A DNA stretch of 64,000 bases from Ascaphus truei (GCA_036426205.1 CM071571.1:115671581-115735580); one strand, 5' to 3'; shown: positions 46,967 to 59,010, counted from the first letter of the stretch. Made by a program: numbers and translations. Notes: generated by a model from the sequence alone, not told the origin.

Positions 46967-47961
46967 GTACCATATCTTTTCAGAAGTAGCCCATCGCATT
47001 GCCACTAAAACTCTGTCACATAATATAACCCAATATTATGCTGTGAATGTCAAATGAATGGACCATAGAGCTTCCCCCAATGGAGAAGCATTTTCACAGC
47101 ATATTGATTGGGGGTCCCAGAGTTTAGCAAAAGGCACCAATGGAGAACATGTATAAGAAAAGCGGGAAAAATGAGATACTTCTGTTTCAAGAAACACACT
47201 ATGGGACACATGCATGAAGTGCCAGGGCAGGATATCGTACCTGCACCAGCAATAAACCCAATTCAAGTCAATGAAAATTAACGTTGAAATGGATGCGATA
47301 ACCCATACCGGCACTTGATGAATATGCCCATTAGCGTTTTACTTTTAATCACATTTTCACAGAGACACTTACAATTACCACACACTGCAGCAGTTCACTG
47401 TCTCTGAGGTCAGGGTTGGGATCTGCTGCTTAGCATGTATGCTAGATGTACATGGTGTGTTATGTTGAACGTCTTAATGGACCTAAACATAAGCATTTCC
47501 AGAGACCAGAATATTTTTTCATTTGTTTTTGATTTAGGTGTCTTGAGAAGACTGAAAAGTCTATTTGTGGCCCCTAATAGAAAATCATGAGATTTAGTCC
47601 TGAACTGTGTAAAGATTTTTTTCACTTCACTAAAAAGGTTAAGTTTTTGTTACGAGAATCTAGTCGAATTTAAGAAAAATACTACTAGGAGCAATGTTAG
47701 TCTATAAAATGTCCTCCAAAACATAGGGGAGCGCTGATAAAGGCCATTTAAAAAGAAAACATATGCCGGAGGTCATGAACAATGCAAAATTGGTCCTTTT
47801 GAGTCGTGAAAAAAGTTGCGGCTGAGTCAGAGTTCGCCAGCGATTCGCCAAATCAATGTGCATTGCATTTTTTTGTAATGTGTTAAATCTATATAAACAC
47901 TATATTCATTTAATGCTGAGATTACAAATTGGCCACACCCACACCATGTTTCGCTCACTGG

Positions 47962-48343
47962 TAGAGATGGCCAAAACCACCCAAATCTGTTTCCCGGATC
48001 TTCACAAATGTTACCCCCAAAATCTGTTTCGCAGTCTAAAATCCGCAATCTGATTTGGTTGATTTTAATCCATGCGGATTCATCAAAAACTGCCAGGGGA
48101 TACAACCCAAGGACGGATTTGTAGAATTCAATCCACGGATTCAGCAATCTGTGCTCAAGAATCCGCCAACGGATTACTGAATACACGGGTTGCGGAATCT
48201 GCGAAGTGTATTGGTAATAATAATAAAAATCCGCAAAACACGAAGCGCCCTATGTGAGACTGATCCGCTGAAATCCGCGGAGCAAACAAACCGGCAAATC
48301 CACTGCGGATCCAAATTCACCCCCAAAAATTCACCCATGTCTA
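47962..48343. mobile_element. hAT-type element, ATCCGC-rich interior
   Basis: The ends TAGAGATGG and TAGACATGG (inverted) are flanked by CTCACTGG and CTCATTGG (7 of 8). The interior repeats AATCCGC and GCGGATT motifs. No ORF. Confidence 0.7.
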
Positions 48344-48693
48344 CTCATTGGTGATATTTCACTGAAAGTTCTAATTTAGCAAACATCATTAGACCTTTGA
48401 TGCTTGGTAACATGTTTTGCATGATCCTCTTCATCCTACTTTATCATTGATTGCTAAATAACAAAAGCACAAAGTTCCATAGATCAGTGCTTCCAAATCT
48501 TGGCTACAAAGTAACAGTCATATAATTGGCAAAGAGTATCAACTTGCTTATAGAAAGGACTATCAAGGCATCATGGAGTCTGATTAGTAATAAATGTATA
48601 ATGCTCAGAAGGAAAGGAGGTGCAAATATAATGTCCTGGTTGATAATGCTTTTGATAAACAGCACTATCCGGTTCTCTTCCTAAGTGGACTAC

Positions 48694-49322
48694 TATAACG
48701 AGTGCTCACCACAAACAGGACGGGACCGCAATGCTGAGGTGCGGATAGTGATATACACCGACCTGTAACCGTGTCCGGAGTGCAGAATGAAGGCCGTGTA
48801 GCCGGGTCAGGGTAGGAGAGGTCAGAATAGTTGTGATACTCGGCGTGGTCTAGGATTGGAGAAGTTGGATGGTCATTGTGTGTAGCCGGGGTCCAGGAGT
48901 AGAGAAGGTGGGAGTCCAAATGCAAGCCGAGGTCAGAGGTCAGAGAAGGCAGCGGTCCGGGTACAAGCTGAGGTCAAAGGTAACAGAAATCAAGACAGAA
49001 TGCAAGAGCAAATGCAGGGCAGCAGGATGCTTGAGGCAAGCACTTCGACACATAAACAGAAGTATATGCTCAGCCAATTTGCCTCAGGGCTGGCTGAGCA
49101 TATAACGAGCAGGGAGCCAATGGGAAGGCTTGCAGGCAATGAGTCATGAATAATTACAGATAGGTGGTCCAGTGATAGGCAGGGGCGGAGTGCACCGCAG
49201 TTGTGGAGTAATTGATGTTGTTAACCCCTCGCATGTCCCTGGCGTCGCGGCACTGGTGTGGAGTGTGAACAGGAGTGCCCTCCGTTGCATCACGGGACGT
49301 GGTGCTGGGGCGGAGCCGAACA
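48694..49322 (-). mobile_element. LTR-like block related to the 60496 LTR end
   Basis: In minus sense it ends CCTGTTTGTGGTGAGCACTCG, like the end of the LTR at 60496-61268 (CCTTGTTTGTGGTGAGCATA). Repeated GAGGTCAGAGGTCAGAGAAG-type phrases are present. No target duplication is seen and the other end is uncertain. Confidence 0.5.
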
Positions 49323-49916
49323 TAAGTTACTTAGTGCAAGAAACAATGACAATGCATAAAATTAAAACACATGATGATCTAAATCAATTGAATTAAAAAA
49401 CAACAAAATCAATTGAATTATAAAAAACAACAACAATGGAACTTACTATGAAACAAGAAAATTGTATAGAGACAAGCAAACACATGTAAATATATTCTCT
49501 AAATAACCGATGTAGATCAGTCTAAAGTGATAACTATAAAGGATACATGGTGATTATTTGCTTCAAATTGATAAACAACCAAAAACAATAAAGTTTCAAA
49601 ACCATGGATCTATATAATATTATTCTGTCAATATTATAGTTATATATTAGCATTATATATTAACACATGTGATGTGCCGTGTATTGCTAGTGGAATGCAA
49701 AGGCAAATAAATACTTGTTGGATGAATAGGACTAAGGTAAAATAAATACTTAGAGATGTTTTGGAGAGAAGCTCCATAACAAACAAAACTATATTAAGTC
49801 CTATAGTACAAAAGACAATTTACAAGGATGGGATAAATGGTATCACATCCTAATAATAATATGTATAGATGAAAATGGACCAATCAAATTGCCTCGCATT
49901 CCCAAATAGCACAGTA
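49318..49916 (-). repeat. Left arm of a large inverted repeat
   Basis: This arm is the reverse complement of the interrupted right arm (50806-50850, 52453-52630, 53430-53785). Matching blocks include GAGGCAATTTGATTGGTCCA, CATTTATCCCATCCTTG, CACGGCACATCACATGTGTT and GATCATCATGTGTTTTA. Confidence 0.85.
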
Positions 49917-49921
49917 ATAAA

Positions 49922-50500
49922 ATGAATTATTTGGATCTACATCTGTATGTTGATATTAATCTAAATATACAAACAGATATTTTCCAAAAATCCAATTCCC
50001 ACAAATCCCTGCTAAGGGCCAACAGCAGCCACCCCAGATCACTGCTGCAGAGCATTCTGAGAGGTCAATACCTTAGATTGAGACGAATCTGCTCGAACGA
50101 GGAGACATTTTTGAAACAATCTAAGCTATTGAGTAAAAGGTTCAAAGATAGAGGTTATACTGACCAGGATATTGATGAAGCTTTTGAGAAGGCACTTCAT
50201 GCTAATAGACTAGTTCTATTAGAAAAAGTTAACAACAAAGATAAGCAGAGTTATAGAGAGGAACATCAGAAGTTCCACTCTTTTTTACCACTTTTAGCAA
50301 ACAAGCCAATCAAATAAGAACAATTGTGGAAAGACACTGTAGGTGTTGAGACTGGACAGAGATCTGGGGAGATATACTAGATCTAATCCCAGATTTGTAT
50401 TTAGGAAGGCCAAAACCTTCGGTCATCATCTCTTTCCCAGTCTCTTTAAATCTACTGTAGAAACTAATTCTAATATCAAAACTCATAAAGGCTTCTATAA
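49922..50500 (+). pseudogene. Penelope-like RT remnant (palm, thumb and linker region)
   Basis: One frame (49922-50317) begins MNYLDLHLYVD and runs through QTDIFQKSNSHKSLLRA, SSHPRSLLQSI, QYLRLRRICSN and FKDRGYTDQDIDEA. These are typical of PLE reverse transcriptases after the YIDD motif. A second frame (50343-50500) continues with RSNPRFVFRKAKT and GFYNCGNSNNCKYAT, the Cys-containing linker before the GIY-YIG domain. A stop and a frame change separate the two parts. There is no catalytic YIDD and no nuclease, so it is a dead fragment. It is a different PLE lineage from 31037-33219, judging by the protein sequence. Confidence 0.75.
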
Positions 50501-50721
50501 TTGTGGCAATAGTAACAATTGCAAATATGCCACTCCGCTTATATACTGTATCACATTTTTCAATAACATATTAGATCATTGTGCAATCTATGGTCTCACT
50601 ATTTTTATAGTAATACACCATTGAGAGAGATCTACATTTTTGTATTCATATTATTGTTCCCTGTTGGATTATATATATAATTATATATAACCTTTCCGGA
50701 TACATCATCTGGCAATATCTG

Positions 50722-50723
<2 letters not shown>

Positions 50724-50773
<50 letters not shown>
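50724..50773. repeat. TA microsatellite
   Basis: A pure (TA)n tract between the PLE remnant and the right arm of the large inverted repeat. Confidence 0.9.
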
Positions 50774-50777
<4 letters not shown>

Positions 50778-50850
50778 TATTTTTTTCCCTTTATGTTGTG
50801 TATTTGCTATTTGGGTATGCGAGGCAATTTGATTGGTCCATTTTCATCTA

Positions 50851-52452
50851 CAGTTGTGTGAAAAAGAAAATACACCCTCTTTGAATTCTATGGTTTTACA
50901 TATCAGGACATAATAACAATCATCTGTTCCTTAGCAGGTCTAAAAATGAGGTAAATACAACCTCAGATGAAGAACAACACATGACATATTACACCGGGAT
51001 GATTTATTTAACAAAAATAAAGCCAAAATGGAGAAGCTATGTGGGAAAAACTAAGTACACCCTTACTTCTTCCATAGGAATTAAGATGCTAAGTAGCAGA
51101 TAGGTGCTGCTAATCAAATGCCCTTGATTAATTGATGATCAGCAAGTGTGACCACCTCTATAAAAGCCGAAGTTTTAGCAGTTTGCTGGTCTGGAGCATT
51201 CAGGTTTGTGTTAACACAATGCCAATGAGGAAAGACATCAGCAATGATCTTAGAGAATCAATTGTTGCTGCCCATCAATCTGGGAAGGGTTATAAGGCCA
51301 TTTCCAAACAATTTAAAGTCCATCATTCTACAGTGACAAAGATTATTCAAAAGTGGAAACATTCAAGACAGTTGCCAATCTTCCCAGGAGTGGACGTCCC
51401 AGCAAATTCACCCCAAGGTCAGACCGTGCAATGCTCAGGCAAATTGCAAAAAAAACAAGAGTTACATCTCAGAATCTACAGGCCACAGTTAGCATGTTAA
51501 ATGTTCAAGTTCAAGACAGTACAATTAGAAAAAGACTGAACAAGTATGGTTTGTTTGGAAGGGTTGCCAGGAGAAAGCCTCTTCTCTCTAAAAAGAACAT
51601 GGCAGCACGGCTTAGGTTTGCAAAGTTGCATCTGAACAAACTACAAGACTTCTGGAACAATGTCCTTTGCGCAGACGAGACCAAAGTGGAGATGTTTGGC
51701 TATAATGCACAGCGCCACATTTGGCGAAAACCAAAAACAGCATATCAACACAAACACCTCATACCAACTGTCAAGAACGGTGGTGGAGGGGTGATGATAT
51801 GGGCTTGTTTTGCAGCCACAGGACCTGGGAACCTTGCAGTCATTGAGTCGACCATGAACTCCTCTGTATACCAAAGTATTCTAGAGTCAAATGTGTTGCC
51901 ATCTGTCCGACAGCTAAAGCTTGGCCAAAATTGGGTCATGCAACAGGACAATGATCCCAAGCACACCAGCAAATCTACAACAGAATGGCTGAAAAAGAAA
52001 AGAATCAAGAATCAATGGCCCAGTCAAAGTCCAGACCTCAACCTGATTGAAATGCTGTGGCTGGACCTTAAGAGAGCTGTGCATAAACAAATGCTCACAA
52101 ACCTCAATGAACAGAAGCAACGTTGTATAGAAGAGTGGGCGAAAATTCCTCCACAACAATGTGAGAGACTGATAAAGTCATACAGAAAATGATTACTTCA
52201 TGTTATTGCTGCTAAAGGTGGGTCTACAAGCTATTGAATCATAAGGTATGTTTTTCACACATGGCTTCTCCCTTTTGGCTTTATTTTTGTTAAATAAATC
52301 ATGACACGGTGTAATATGCCATTTGTTGTTGTTCATCTGAGGTTGTATTTACCTAATTTTAAGACCTGCTAAGGAACAGATGATTGTTATTATGTCCTGA
52401 TATGTAAAACCATAGAATTCAAAGAGGGTGTACTTTCTTTTTCAGACAACAG
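50851..52452 (+). mobile_element. Tc1/mariner transposon with about 200-bp inverted repeats
   Basis: The element starts CAGTTGTGTGAAAAAG and ends CTTTTTCAGACAACAG, with TA on both sides. The long terminal inverted repeats (about 50851-51050 and 52253-52452) share CCTCTTTGAATTCTATGG and CTGTTCCTTAGCAGGTC. It encodes a single Tc1-type transposase, broken by one frameshift. Confidence 0.92.
51219..52192 (+). pseudogene. Tc1-like transposase, frameshifted
   Basis: The N-terminal part starts MPMRKDISNDLRESIV, with a helix-turn-helix (GKGYKAISKQFKVHHSTVTK). Near 51357-51365 the frame changes, consistent with loss of one A in an A run. Further on come the second DNA-binding helix region (PRSGRPSKFTP) and the catalytic domain with CADETK, QQDNDPKHTS and SPDLNLIEMLW. 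Counting from the first D of DND to that E there are 33 residues, one fewer than the usual DD34E spacing, which suggests a lost codon. The protein would excise and reinsert the element at TA sites. Here it is inactive because of the frameshift and probably the active-site spacing. Confidence 0.92.
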
Positions 52453-52630
52453 TATATATATTATTATTAGGATGTGATACCATTTATCCCATCCTTGTAA
52501 ATTGTCTTTTGTACTAAGGACTTAATATAGTTTTGTTTGTTTTGGAGCTTCTCTACAAAACTTATCTCTAAGTCTTTATTTTATCTTAGTCCTATTCATC
52601 CAACATGTATTTATTTGCCTTAGCATTCCA

Positions 52631-53429
52631 GATAAACACTTGGACAAGTGACTAGAAGAGGTCACTAAAAAGCCCTAATAACAGCACTCAAAGTCACCAT
52701 ACACAGGTAAGTATATGGTGGGGATAGGATATAAGTGTATTTACTAGGACCAAAAAATGGAGGTATATAAACCTCCAGCCACAAGACTACGAACAGCAAT
52801 TAAAACCAAAAATAATAAAGTTTTATTAATATAACGACCGACGCAACTTAACAACTAAGGGGAACATATATATACACACACTGGATATTAAAATCCTCAC
52901 GGAACGAACGGTGGTGGGGTAATTTGTGAGACAGGCTCATGTGTGAATACACATATCTGGAGGAGATACACTATGGTGTAGAAGGTAGATAGACTGCACA
53001 GTAAGGGTCTATTCATACAGTGCAATAAATATACAGGTGACTTGCTAAACAATGATAGCGGTCATACTGCGCAACATAAAGTGCTGCTAAAGATGTTATA
53101 CCACCACCCCGCATCAAAGATGAAAACGGCGTATAGCGCGATCAGCGGGGGTGCAGCGTGAATGCATATGTACATATAAAGGAACACCTGATATAAAGTG
53201 CTGTCGTCGCTGGACAAGGCAGCCTAAATCAGCTATTACTTATCTCCTGGAGTCCAGTCAACTGTTGCATATAGAAACCAGCGTGTCGCTGTGTCTGTAT
53301 TGATACTACCTTCACTGCATGTCTCTGCCCACACAGACCGTTCTTCCTGCTGTGCGTCAAGCGTCTGACGTCACCATACCCCGACGTAAGTTTCACGTGC
53401 TAGGCACGCTTCTTCAGGGGAGGGAGTCA
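52631..53429 (-). mobile_element. PLE-type non-autonomous insertion with 12-bp target duplication
   Basis: CTTAGCATTCCA occurs at 52619-52630 and 53430-53441. The 799-bp insert reads in minus sense from a hammerhead-like motif at its 5' end to an AATAAAACTTTATTATTTTT block and a 3' tail. No ORF is recognised. It sits in the right arm of the larger inverted repeat, so it is younger. Confidence 0.65.
53375..53425 (-). ncRNA. Hammerhead-like motif at the end of a PLE-type insertion
   Basis: On the minus strand UCCC pairs with GGGG (helix I). The core CUGAAGA is followed by one extra A, then GCGUGC-CUA-GCACGU (helix II), GAAA, a two-pair helix III (AC-UUAC-GU) and C. All conserved core bases are present, but the extra A between A9 and helix II departs from the consensus. 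Activity is therefore uncertain. The motif lies within a few bases of the 5' end (minus sense) of the insertion 52631-53429. Confidence 0.6.
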
Positions 53430-53948
53430 CTTAGCATTCCACTAGCATTACACGGCACATCACATGTGTTAATATATAATGCTAATATATAACTATAATA
53501 TTGACAGTATAATATTATATAGATCCATGGTTTTTGAAACTTTGTTTTTGGTTGTTTATTAATTTGAAGGAAACTAAAATAATCACCATGTATCCTTTAT
53601 AGTTATCACTTTAGACTGGTCTACATCGGTTATTTAGAGAATATATTTACATTTGTTTGCTTGTCTCTATACAATTTACTTGTTTCATAGTAAGTTCTAT
53701 TGTTGTTGTTTTTTATAATTCAATTGATTTAGATCATCATGTGTTTTAATTTTATACATTGTTATTGTTTCTTGCACCAAGTAACATTTATGCTGCCTTG
53801 GTCCCGCACCCGGAAGGTGTCACTGTCAATAGCTAACAGATTTCCCTCTGTTGGCATCAGTCTCGCTGATATTATCTTCACACGGCACGTCACTTCCGGT
53901 CGGGGGAGAAAGCTACATAAATCACTACTTCCAATAGAGTTACAAACT

Positions 53949-53985
53949 CTGACGAAGCGCTGAAAAATGCGTGAAACGCGTTAAG
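53949..53985 (+). ncRNA. Degenerate hammerhead-like motif
   Basis: The plus strand has CTGACGA, one extra A, GCGC and GCGT as a four-pair helix II, GAAA, then ACGCGTT, which could form a minimal helix III with U as residue 17. The flanks give little helix I pairing. It follows the right arm of the inverted-repeat PLE derivative. Confidence 0.35.
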
Positions 53986-55041
53986 GTAAGTGAACTCTGT
54001 GCCATGTTGTTCTATTTTTTTTCATAAAATTGATTTTAATCTAGTCTCAGTATTGTAGCCCTCCTATTTTTTCGCTGCTGTGCTCCGTTTTTTCCTTTAC
54101 CGGATCCTCTGCATTTATCATGGATTGCACATGATGTCCACAAACATAGCTGGGTTGCTCATACCTGCTGTTTTGGCCAGACATGCCATTACGATACCAG
54201 CAGGTACCACCTTTGGGTCCTCTGAACCTAGAGTCCCTTCCTTCCTGGCAAGAACTTCCCTGGACCTCAACAACACAGTTGTCATGATAGAAACCAATAT
54301 CATAGTAACATTTAACTGATTCTGTGCTGCATTTCCTTAGAAGCTGAACAATTCACAATATGTGCAATGATGCAGTATAATAGACGCTAGGTTCTTGCCA
54401 CAGGGGTACTTAAACACAGTCCATATCAACCTACCTGAATATAGTGACACCACATGTAAGGTACATTCATTCATACAGTACGGTCATAATAGCAGCTTAC
54501 AGGAGGGCCAAGAGAGAAATTGTCCTACGTCACAACATCTGGAGCTAAGTTCTTACCTCCCTCCCCTTTAAGTATTTATCTCTTCTCTAAATATAACCCC
54601 TGTACCACCGAAGGGGTAATTCACCCTGTGGCCATGCGCCCTAATAACTGTCTCCTATTATTAAGTCTTTCATTTAATTGTACTGTATTTGTTATGTTTT
54701 TCCTCCTCCTCCCCAACCCCAGACATCCAACAATTACTCTGTTTAACTCACCTACACCCTGTTTAACACCCATAACACAATTTAACTGGCTAACATCCAG
54801 TAGTTTAATTCGTAGTTCATTTAAATAACTTCCTTCTAGCATGCTTAGAAGGGCAGCAGAGCATGGCCCCATGTTTGTTTAACAGGATTTTTTTTTCTAT
54901 CTGGTATGCTCATGTGTATGAGGTGATGTGATTTTGTTCCTTACAATATGCAGCCCTATATTTATCATTGGGGGAACGGGAATGGCAGATGATGTTCACA
55001 TCAATAAGCATATATACCATGCATTATTGTATGTTTACATA

Positions 55042-55603
55042 TGTAGCCAAGTCCCCGTTGGACTACTGATTCCCTGGCACCTCTAACACTGTAAGGGCCA
55101 GTAAAGAGTGAGCAGTGTTGGGAGTAGATTATGCAGGGCCTATTATATTGTTCTGTGTGCATTATTAATAAAGTTCAAGAATATCCTGTTATTGTAAGGG
55201 GGGCCTATGAGTATAGGAGGCCGGCTTACAAGCCACTCCCCTGGGAAGTAGGGGGTTTCCTCTAGAGGTATGAGTGTAACAGGAGTTCTGTTAGTAGGCT
55301 GAGGCCTTGCCCCACTAGGGGGTAAGGTTAACCAAGAAGGGGTTATTCAAGGCCATAAGTCTGATTATTGCATTCAGGGACTATATCCTGTGTCTCATCA
55401 TGCTGTACCAATAAATCCCAGTTATACCCAATCTGGTGTACTACTTGAACTGATCACCCAAAGAAGAAGTGCCCATGAGGTCCATCCTGGTCGCGCCAGG
55501 ATCCTCTGGGGCTGGAGGCACTGCCACTGACGAAGAACCATCCGTTTAGCCTGTCCTGATGCACTCTCCATACAACCGCGGAGATCTCCAGCCTCCTGTT
55601 ACA
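55042..55603 (+). mobile_element. Possible solo LTR
   Basis: TGTAGCCAAGTCCCC...CTCCTGTTACA has AATAAA internally and GGGGCTGGAGGCACTG near the 3' end, as in the other LTRs here. No target duplication is seen. Confidence 0.4.
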
Positions 55604-55722
55604 CCTCACAAGTACGCATCAGCACCAGAACACACCGGTAGCAACACTATCTCACATAGGATGGGGAAAAGGTGCAACACATACAAAGATACCTATTTAT
55701 ATTTTACATAAATTCTTCTTAC

Positions 55723-55785
55723 CAGAGCTTCCATCATTGGATCATACTTCAGAGTCATAATGTAATCATTTGGGAGATTTCCAAT
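55723..55785 (-). CDS. KITLG: KITLG exon 3 (stem cell factor N-terminal region)
   Basis: This 63-nt exon has an acceptor ending in TATTATAG and a donor GTAAGAAG. It encodes 21 residues, IGNLPNDYIMTLKYDPMMEAL, close to human KITLG residues of the form ANLPKDYMITLKY.P.M..L. In the known SCF structure this segment belongs to the N-terminal part of the four-helix cytokine that binds the receptor tyrosine kinase KIT. The exon is read in phase 0 and joins the next exon (38723-38562) in frame. It is the most upstream exon I could find. Exons 1 and 2 (signal peptide and mature N-terminus with the first cysteine) are not recognisable up to 64000 and are probably beyond the window. Identification rests on recognition of the motif and on synteny with four further KITLG exons in the right order and strand. 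Confidence 0.93.
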
Positions 55786-57194
55786 CTATAATAACAAAAA
55801 AATAGACAATTAGAACTGATTACATGGAACATAAAACTGGAACTTGTCACTGTAATTACTGAACATGCAATATAACATGATCTTCTCTATATTCTAACAT
55901 CTGTGTATAAGTGAACACATACTGAGGGCCAGCTTCACTGCATTGTACGGAGGTAAAATAGAATTCAGTGTCGGATTCTGAAATCAAGTGTCTCTTCAGC
56001 TGCCAGTTGATTAGATATGAATTCATTGTTATGATATGGACTTAGCTTTCTAGAAGCATGCATTGTCATCAACAACGTCACCCAACAACTAAATGGTTGG
56101 GCCAGAAGGTGTCTTATGGAATAGTACTGGTTAAAAAAATATGACCCTATATGTCTCTCGGAAAACACAGGGGGAATGGGGGGGGGGGGGAGAAATCCAA
56201 TTGACCCATAAATTTGCCACTTCTTCTTTGTTACTTATTTTAAAAAAAAGTAAAATAGCTGTACATAAAGTAATAAAAAAATCTCATAAAATTATATGGT
56301 TTGAATTTTTAAATGCATGATTTTCGTCTGTCATATAATTCCACAACAGCAAGAAGAGGGCAAAACTTTCATCAAAATCATACAGCATGCCGTACAAAAC
56401 AAAAGCTCTATTGGTGTCAAAAAATCTAATAAATCCATGACAAAAAAAATAAAAATGCAACTGTTGGCATGAGCAAGTTAATGGTTAGGCTTTCCTGGGG
56501 AAAAAAAGAAGGCTGAAATTGTGCACTAAAGCCCAATAAATTAACGCCTCAGTAAGTGCTATGGGGCATCTTCAAAGCTCCCTAATACATTGTTAAGTGC
56601 TTATTTCAGTCATAATGAACCCTTATGTTACTATAACAACTGTTAGTGCTAATGATATGAAAAATAGATGTTCACTCTAACAATGCCTAGTCACAGAGCT
56701 CTGTGTGTATATATATATATACACACTTTTTGAGCACAGGTGTGTGTTCACATGTTTTTTCTAATTCCACCTTTAGGTAAGACAGGCATAACATGAGTCA
56801 TGTTCAGCTAACGCAAGGTAGTGCTAACTTAAAATGGTATTAAACCTATTCTAATGAGACCAGTAAAGTCCATTGTTTTTGCATATAATTAGCTTTGTGG
56901 ATTTGTGTTTATCTCAGGGAACATAACGTTCATGACTGATTTTGTAATATGATTTTATGAGCCCTAATCTAACGGTGCTTTGTGCATTTGGGTGTAATTG
57001 ATTTGCCATCAAATGTTGTTCCGAACAAAACAATATTAATGGCAAACAATAATTGTGTTTCGTGGACAATTCCTTTGTGTTTAACATAGTGTATGAAAAA
57101 CAGAACAAAAGCATATAATGAAATGGTTTATAAAATTCTTCAACAAGCAAATAAATGTAACCGAGGGTTAAAGAGTTTCAATACAACTGAGTGG

Positions 57195-57425
57195 TTGTAA
57201 ACAGCGATACAGAATGACTATAGACTAAGGAATATATTTTTTCCCCTTATGAGATATCATTGGATGATATTTCACTGGGGTTTTTTGCTTGCCTTCCTTT
57301 GGATCAATATACTGTATGTATGGATACAGGATAAAGTATCTAATCTAAATTTAGCATAGGTTGAACTTGATGGACGCATGTCTTTTTTCACCCTCATCTG
57401 CTATGTACTGTAACTATGTAATAAT
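57195..57425 (-). repeat. Dispersed repeat, same family, inverted
   Basis: This is the reverse complement of 8690-8935, diverged: ATGAGATATCATTGGATGAT, AAATTTAGCATAGGTTGAAC and CATCTGCTATGTACTGTAAC. Confidence 0.7.
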
Positions 57426-58324
57426 TTAATTCTATATTTTCCTTGTTCTATAATTTGTTCCTTTTAACTTGTTCAACAATATAGGAGCACGGAAGATCAA
57501 AGTCTTAACTTCAATCACCGGATTACTGCTTGTTTTCCTCCTATGACATAATAAGGTATGGAAGATTTCAAAGGGCTGAAGAGGAGGTGTTCATATTTTT
57601 AAAATGAAGTTTCAAAGCTCGAGAAGGGAAGTAGAAGCTCTGTTATTGTGGGTCATTTTAATCTAAGCCATCATTATTTTTGATAAGTGTTCATTGCAGA
57701 ATGTGTGTGCGCCATGCACTATGTGGGAGTATTAGACACCAACACAATTTTTAAGTCCCATGCTAATTATATGACATGACAGAGGTGGAATAACAAACTA
57801 AATTGATAAGATTGATTGATTTTTTTGTAGCACTGAGCGTCAATTGAGCATGAAAGGATACTCTGTTTGAGCAACAGCTACTCAACACACTCCATCCATG
57901 ACGGCCATAGAACAGAGCCAAATTTCAGGATTAAGATCTTGGCTGCAATACTTCCATTATGCTACATGTCTGGGCAACAGGTTCTCTGGCGCCTGGCCAA
58001 ACATGCAGGAGAGGATGCATGACAAGTCCACAAAGGAAGAAGAGTTATAAAACCGAAAAAGTTATGTCTTTGCAGTGTGGGCCATGTGCCTTTTACTTTA
58101 TCACGCACCACTGGCTTACATGTGCAATGAATTATTCATTTGCCCTCAAAGCAATAAAAATGTATACTTATATGATTACAAAAGTTAATATCTAGTGGAT
58201 ATGATATGACAGAGTAAATACTGTTCTGTCTGTCAAAATATTACAATACATTACAAGCAAATATTGCTAAATATTTACAATGCCTGGTATAAGAAAGAGT
58301 GGCTCAGTGAGTAAAGACACTGAG

Positions 58325-58446
58325 GCTTATTCTGTAAGCTCCGTTAGCGCTGTACCGAGCGGTCTGCATGGAAAGCTCCATTGACTTGAATGGGGCTTTC
58401 CGTGCAGAATGCACGGTAAAGCGCTAATAGAGCTTACAGAATAAGC
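58325..58446. repeat. Foldback MITE
   Basis: GCTTATTCTGTAAGCTC at one end pairs with GAGCTTACAGAATAAGC-like sequence at the other. The inner AGCGCT and GAAAGC blocks also pair. Confidence 0.75.
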
Positions 58447-59010
58447 ACCACTGACTGTAAACAATGACACTGAGTTTGAAGCAGGGGAACCGGTATCAGC
58501 TCCTTGTGACCATGAGCAACTCACTTAATCTCTCTGTGCCTCAGGCACCAAAAACATAGATTGTAAGACTGTGTCTGCAAAAATGTTTATGTGCCTCGTA
58601 CTGTGCACTATACTGTAATTGTGAAGCGCTGTGAGTCTCATTTTGAGAAAAGCGCTATACTGTATGAAATAAAGTCATTATCTTTTCATGGAGCAAAAGA
58701 AAAGTTATGACTAATTTGCCTATAGATTTTGTGGTTTGCCAGCAAATGCCTCTGAATCCAACAGGACAAATGAGTAGTTTCCTCTGTAAAAGAGTAATTG
58801 AAGTGGCAGTCACAAGCTATTTCTCTTTAGACATTACCAAAATAATAAATAAAAATAAGCTCTAATTTCTTAGTTTTTATTACTATGTGATTATATTTCA
58901 TGAGGCATTAGGAAGGGCAAAAACACGATGAAAAGTTATTTCCTAATTTATATTGTGAAATATATATTTATAATCATAATTTGTGAACCAACATAATTAG
59001 TAGAGTTGTT

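Larger units (their letters stand above)
49318..53785 (+). mobile_element. Inverted-repeat PLE derivative with two nested insertions
   Basis: The arms are about 600 bp and surround a 0.9-kb PLE remnant. The right arm is interrupted by a Tc1 element at a TA (50851-52452) and by a second insertion with a 12-bp duplication (52631-53429). Removing both restores a continuous match to the left arm. Outer boundaries are approximate. Confidence 0.7.
38724..55722 (-). other. KITLG intron 3 (survey)
   Basis: This is a 17-kb intron with the Harbinger MITE at 39840, a LINE 3' end at 41096, the LTR retroelement at 43586-46966, a hAT element at 47962, an LTR-like block at 48694, the nested PLE and Tc1 complex at 49.3-53.8 kb and an LTR-like block at 55042. 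In 38730-39830, 41430-43580, 46972-47950, 48355-48690 and 54120-55040 no gene is supported. Confidence 0.6.

Noticed and set aside
50851..52452. An active Tc1 transposon
   Set aside because: The transposase has a frameshift near 51360 and a one-residue-short catalytic spacing, so this copy is not autonomous.
54118..54319. Overlapping frames on both strands that look somewhat protein-like
   Set aside because: I recognise no family, no splice-site support was found, and the region is AT-rich intron near PLE sequence. Left unassigned.
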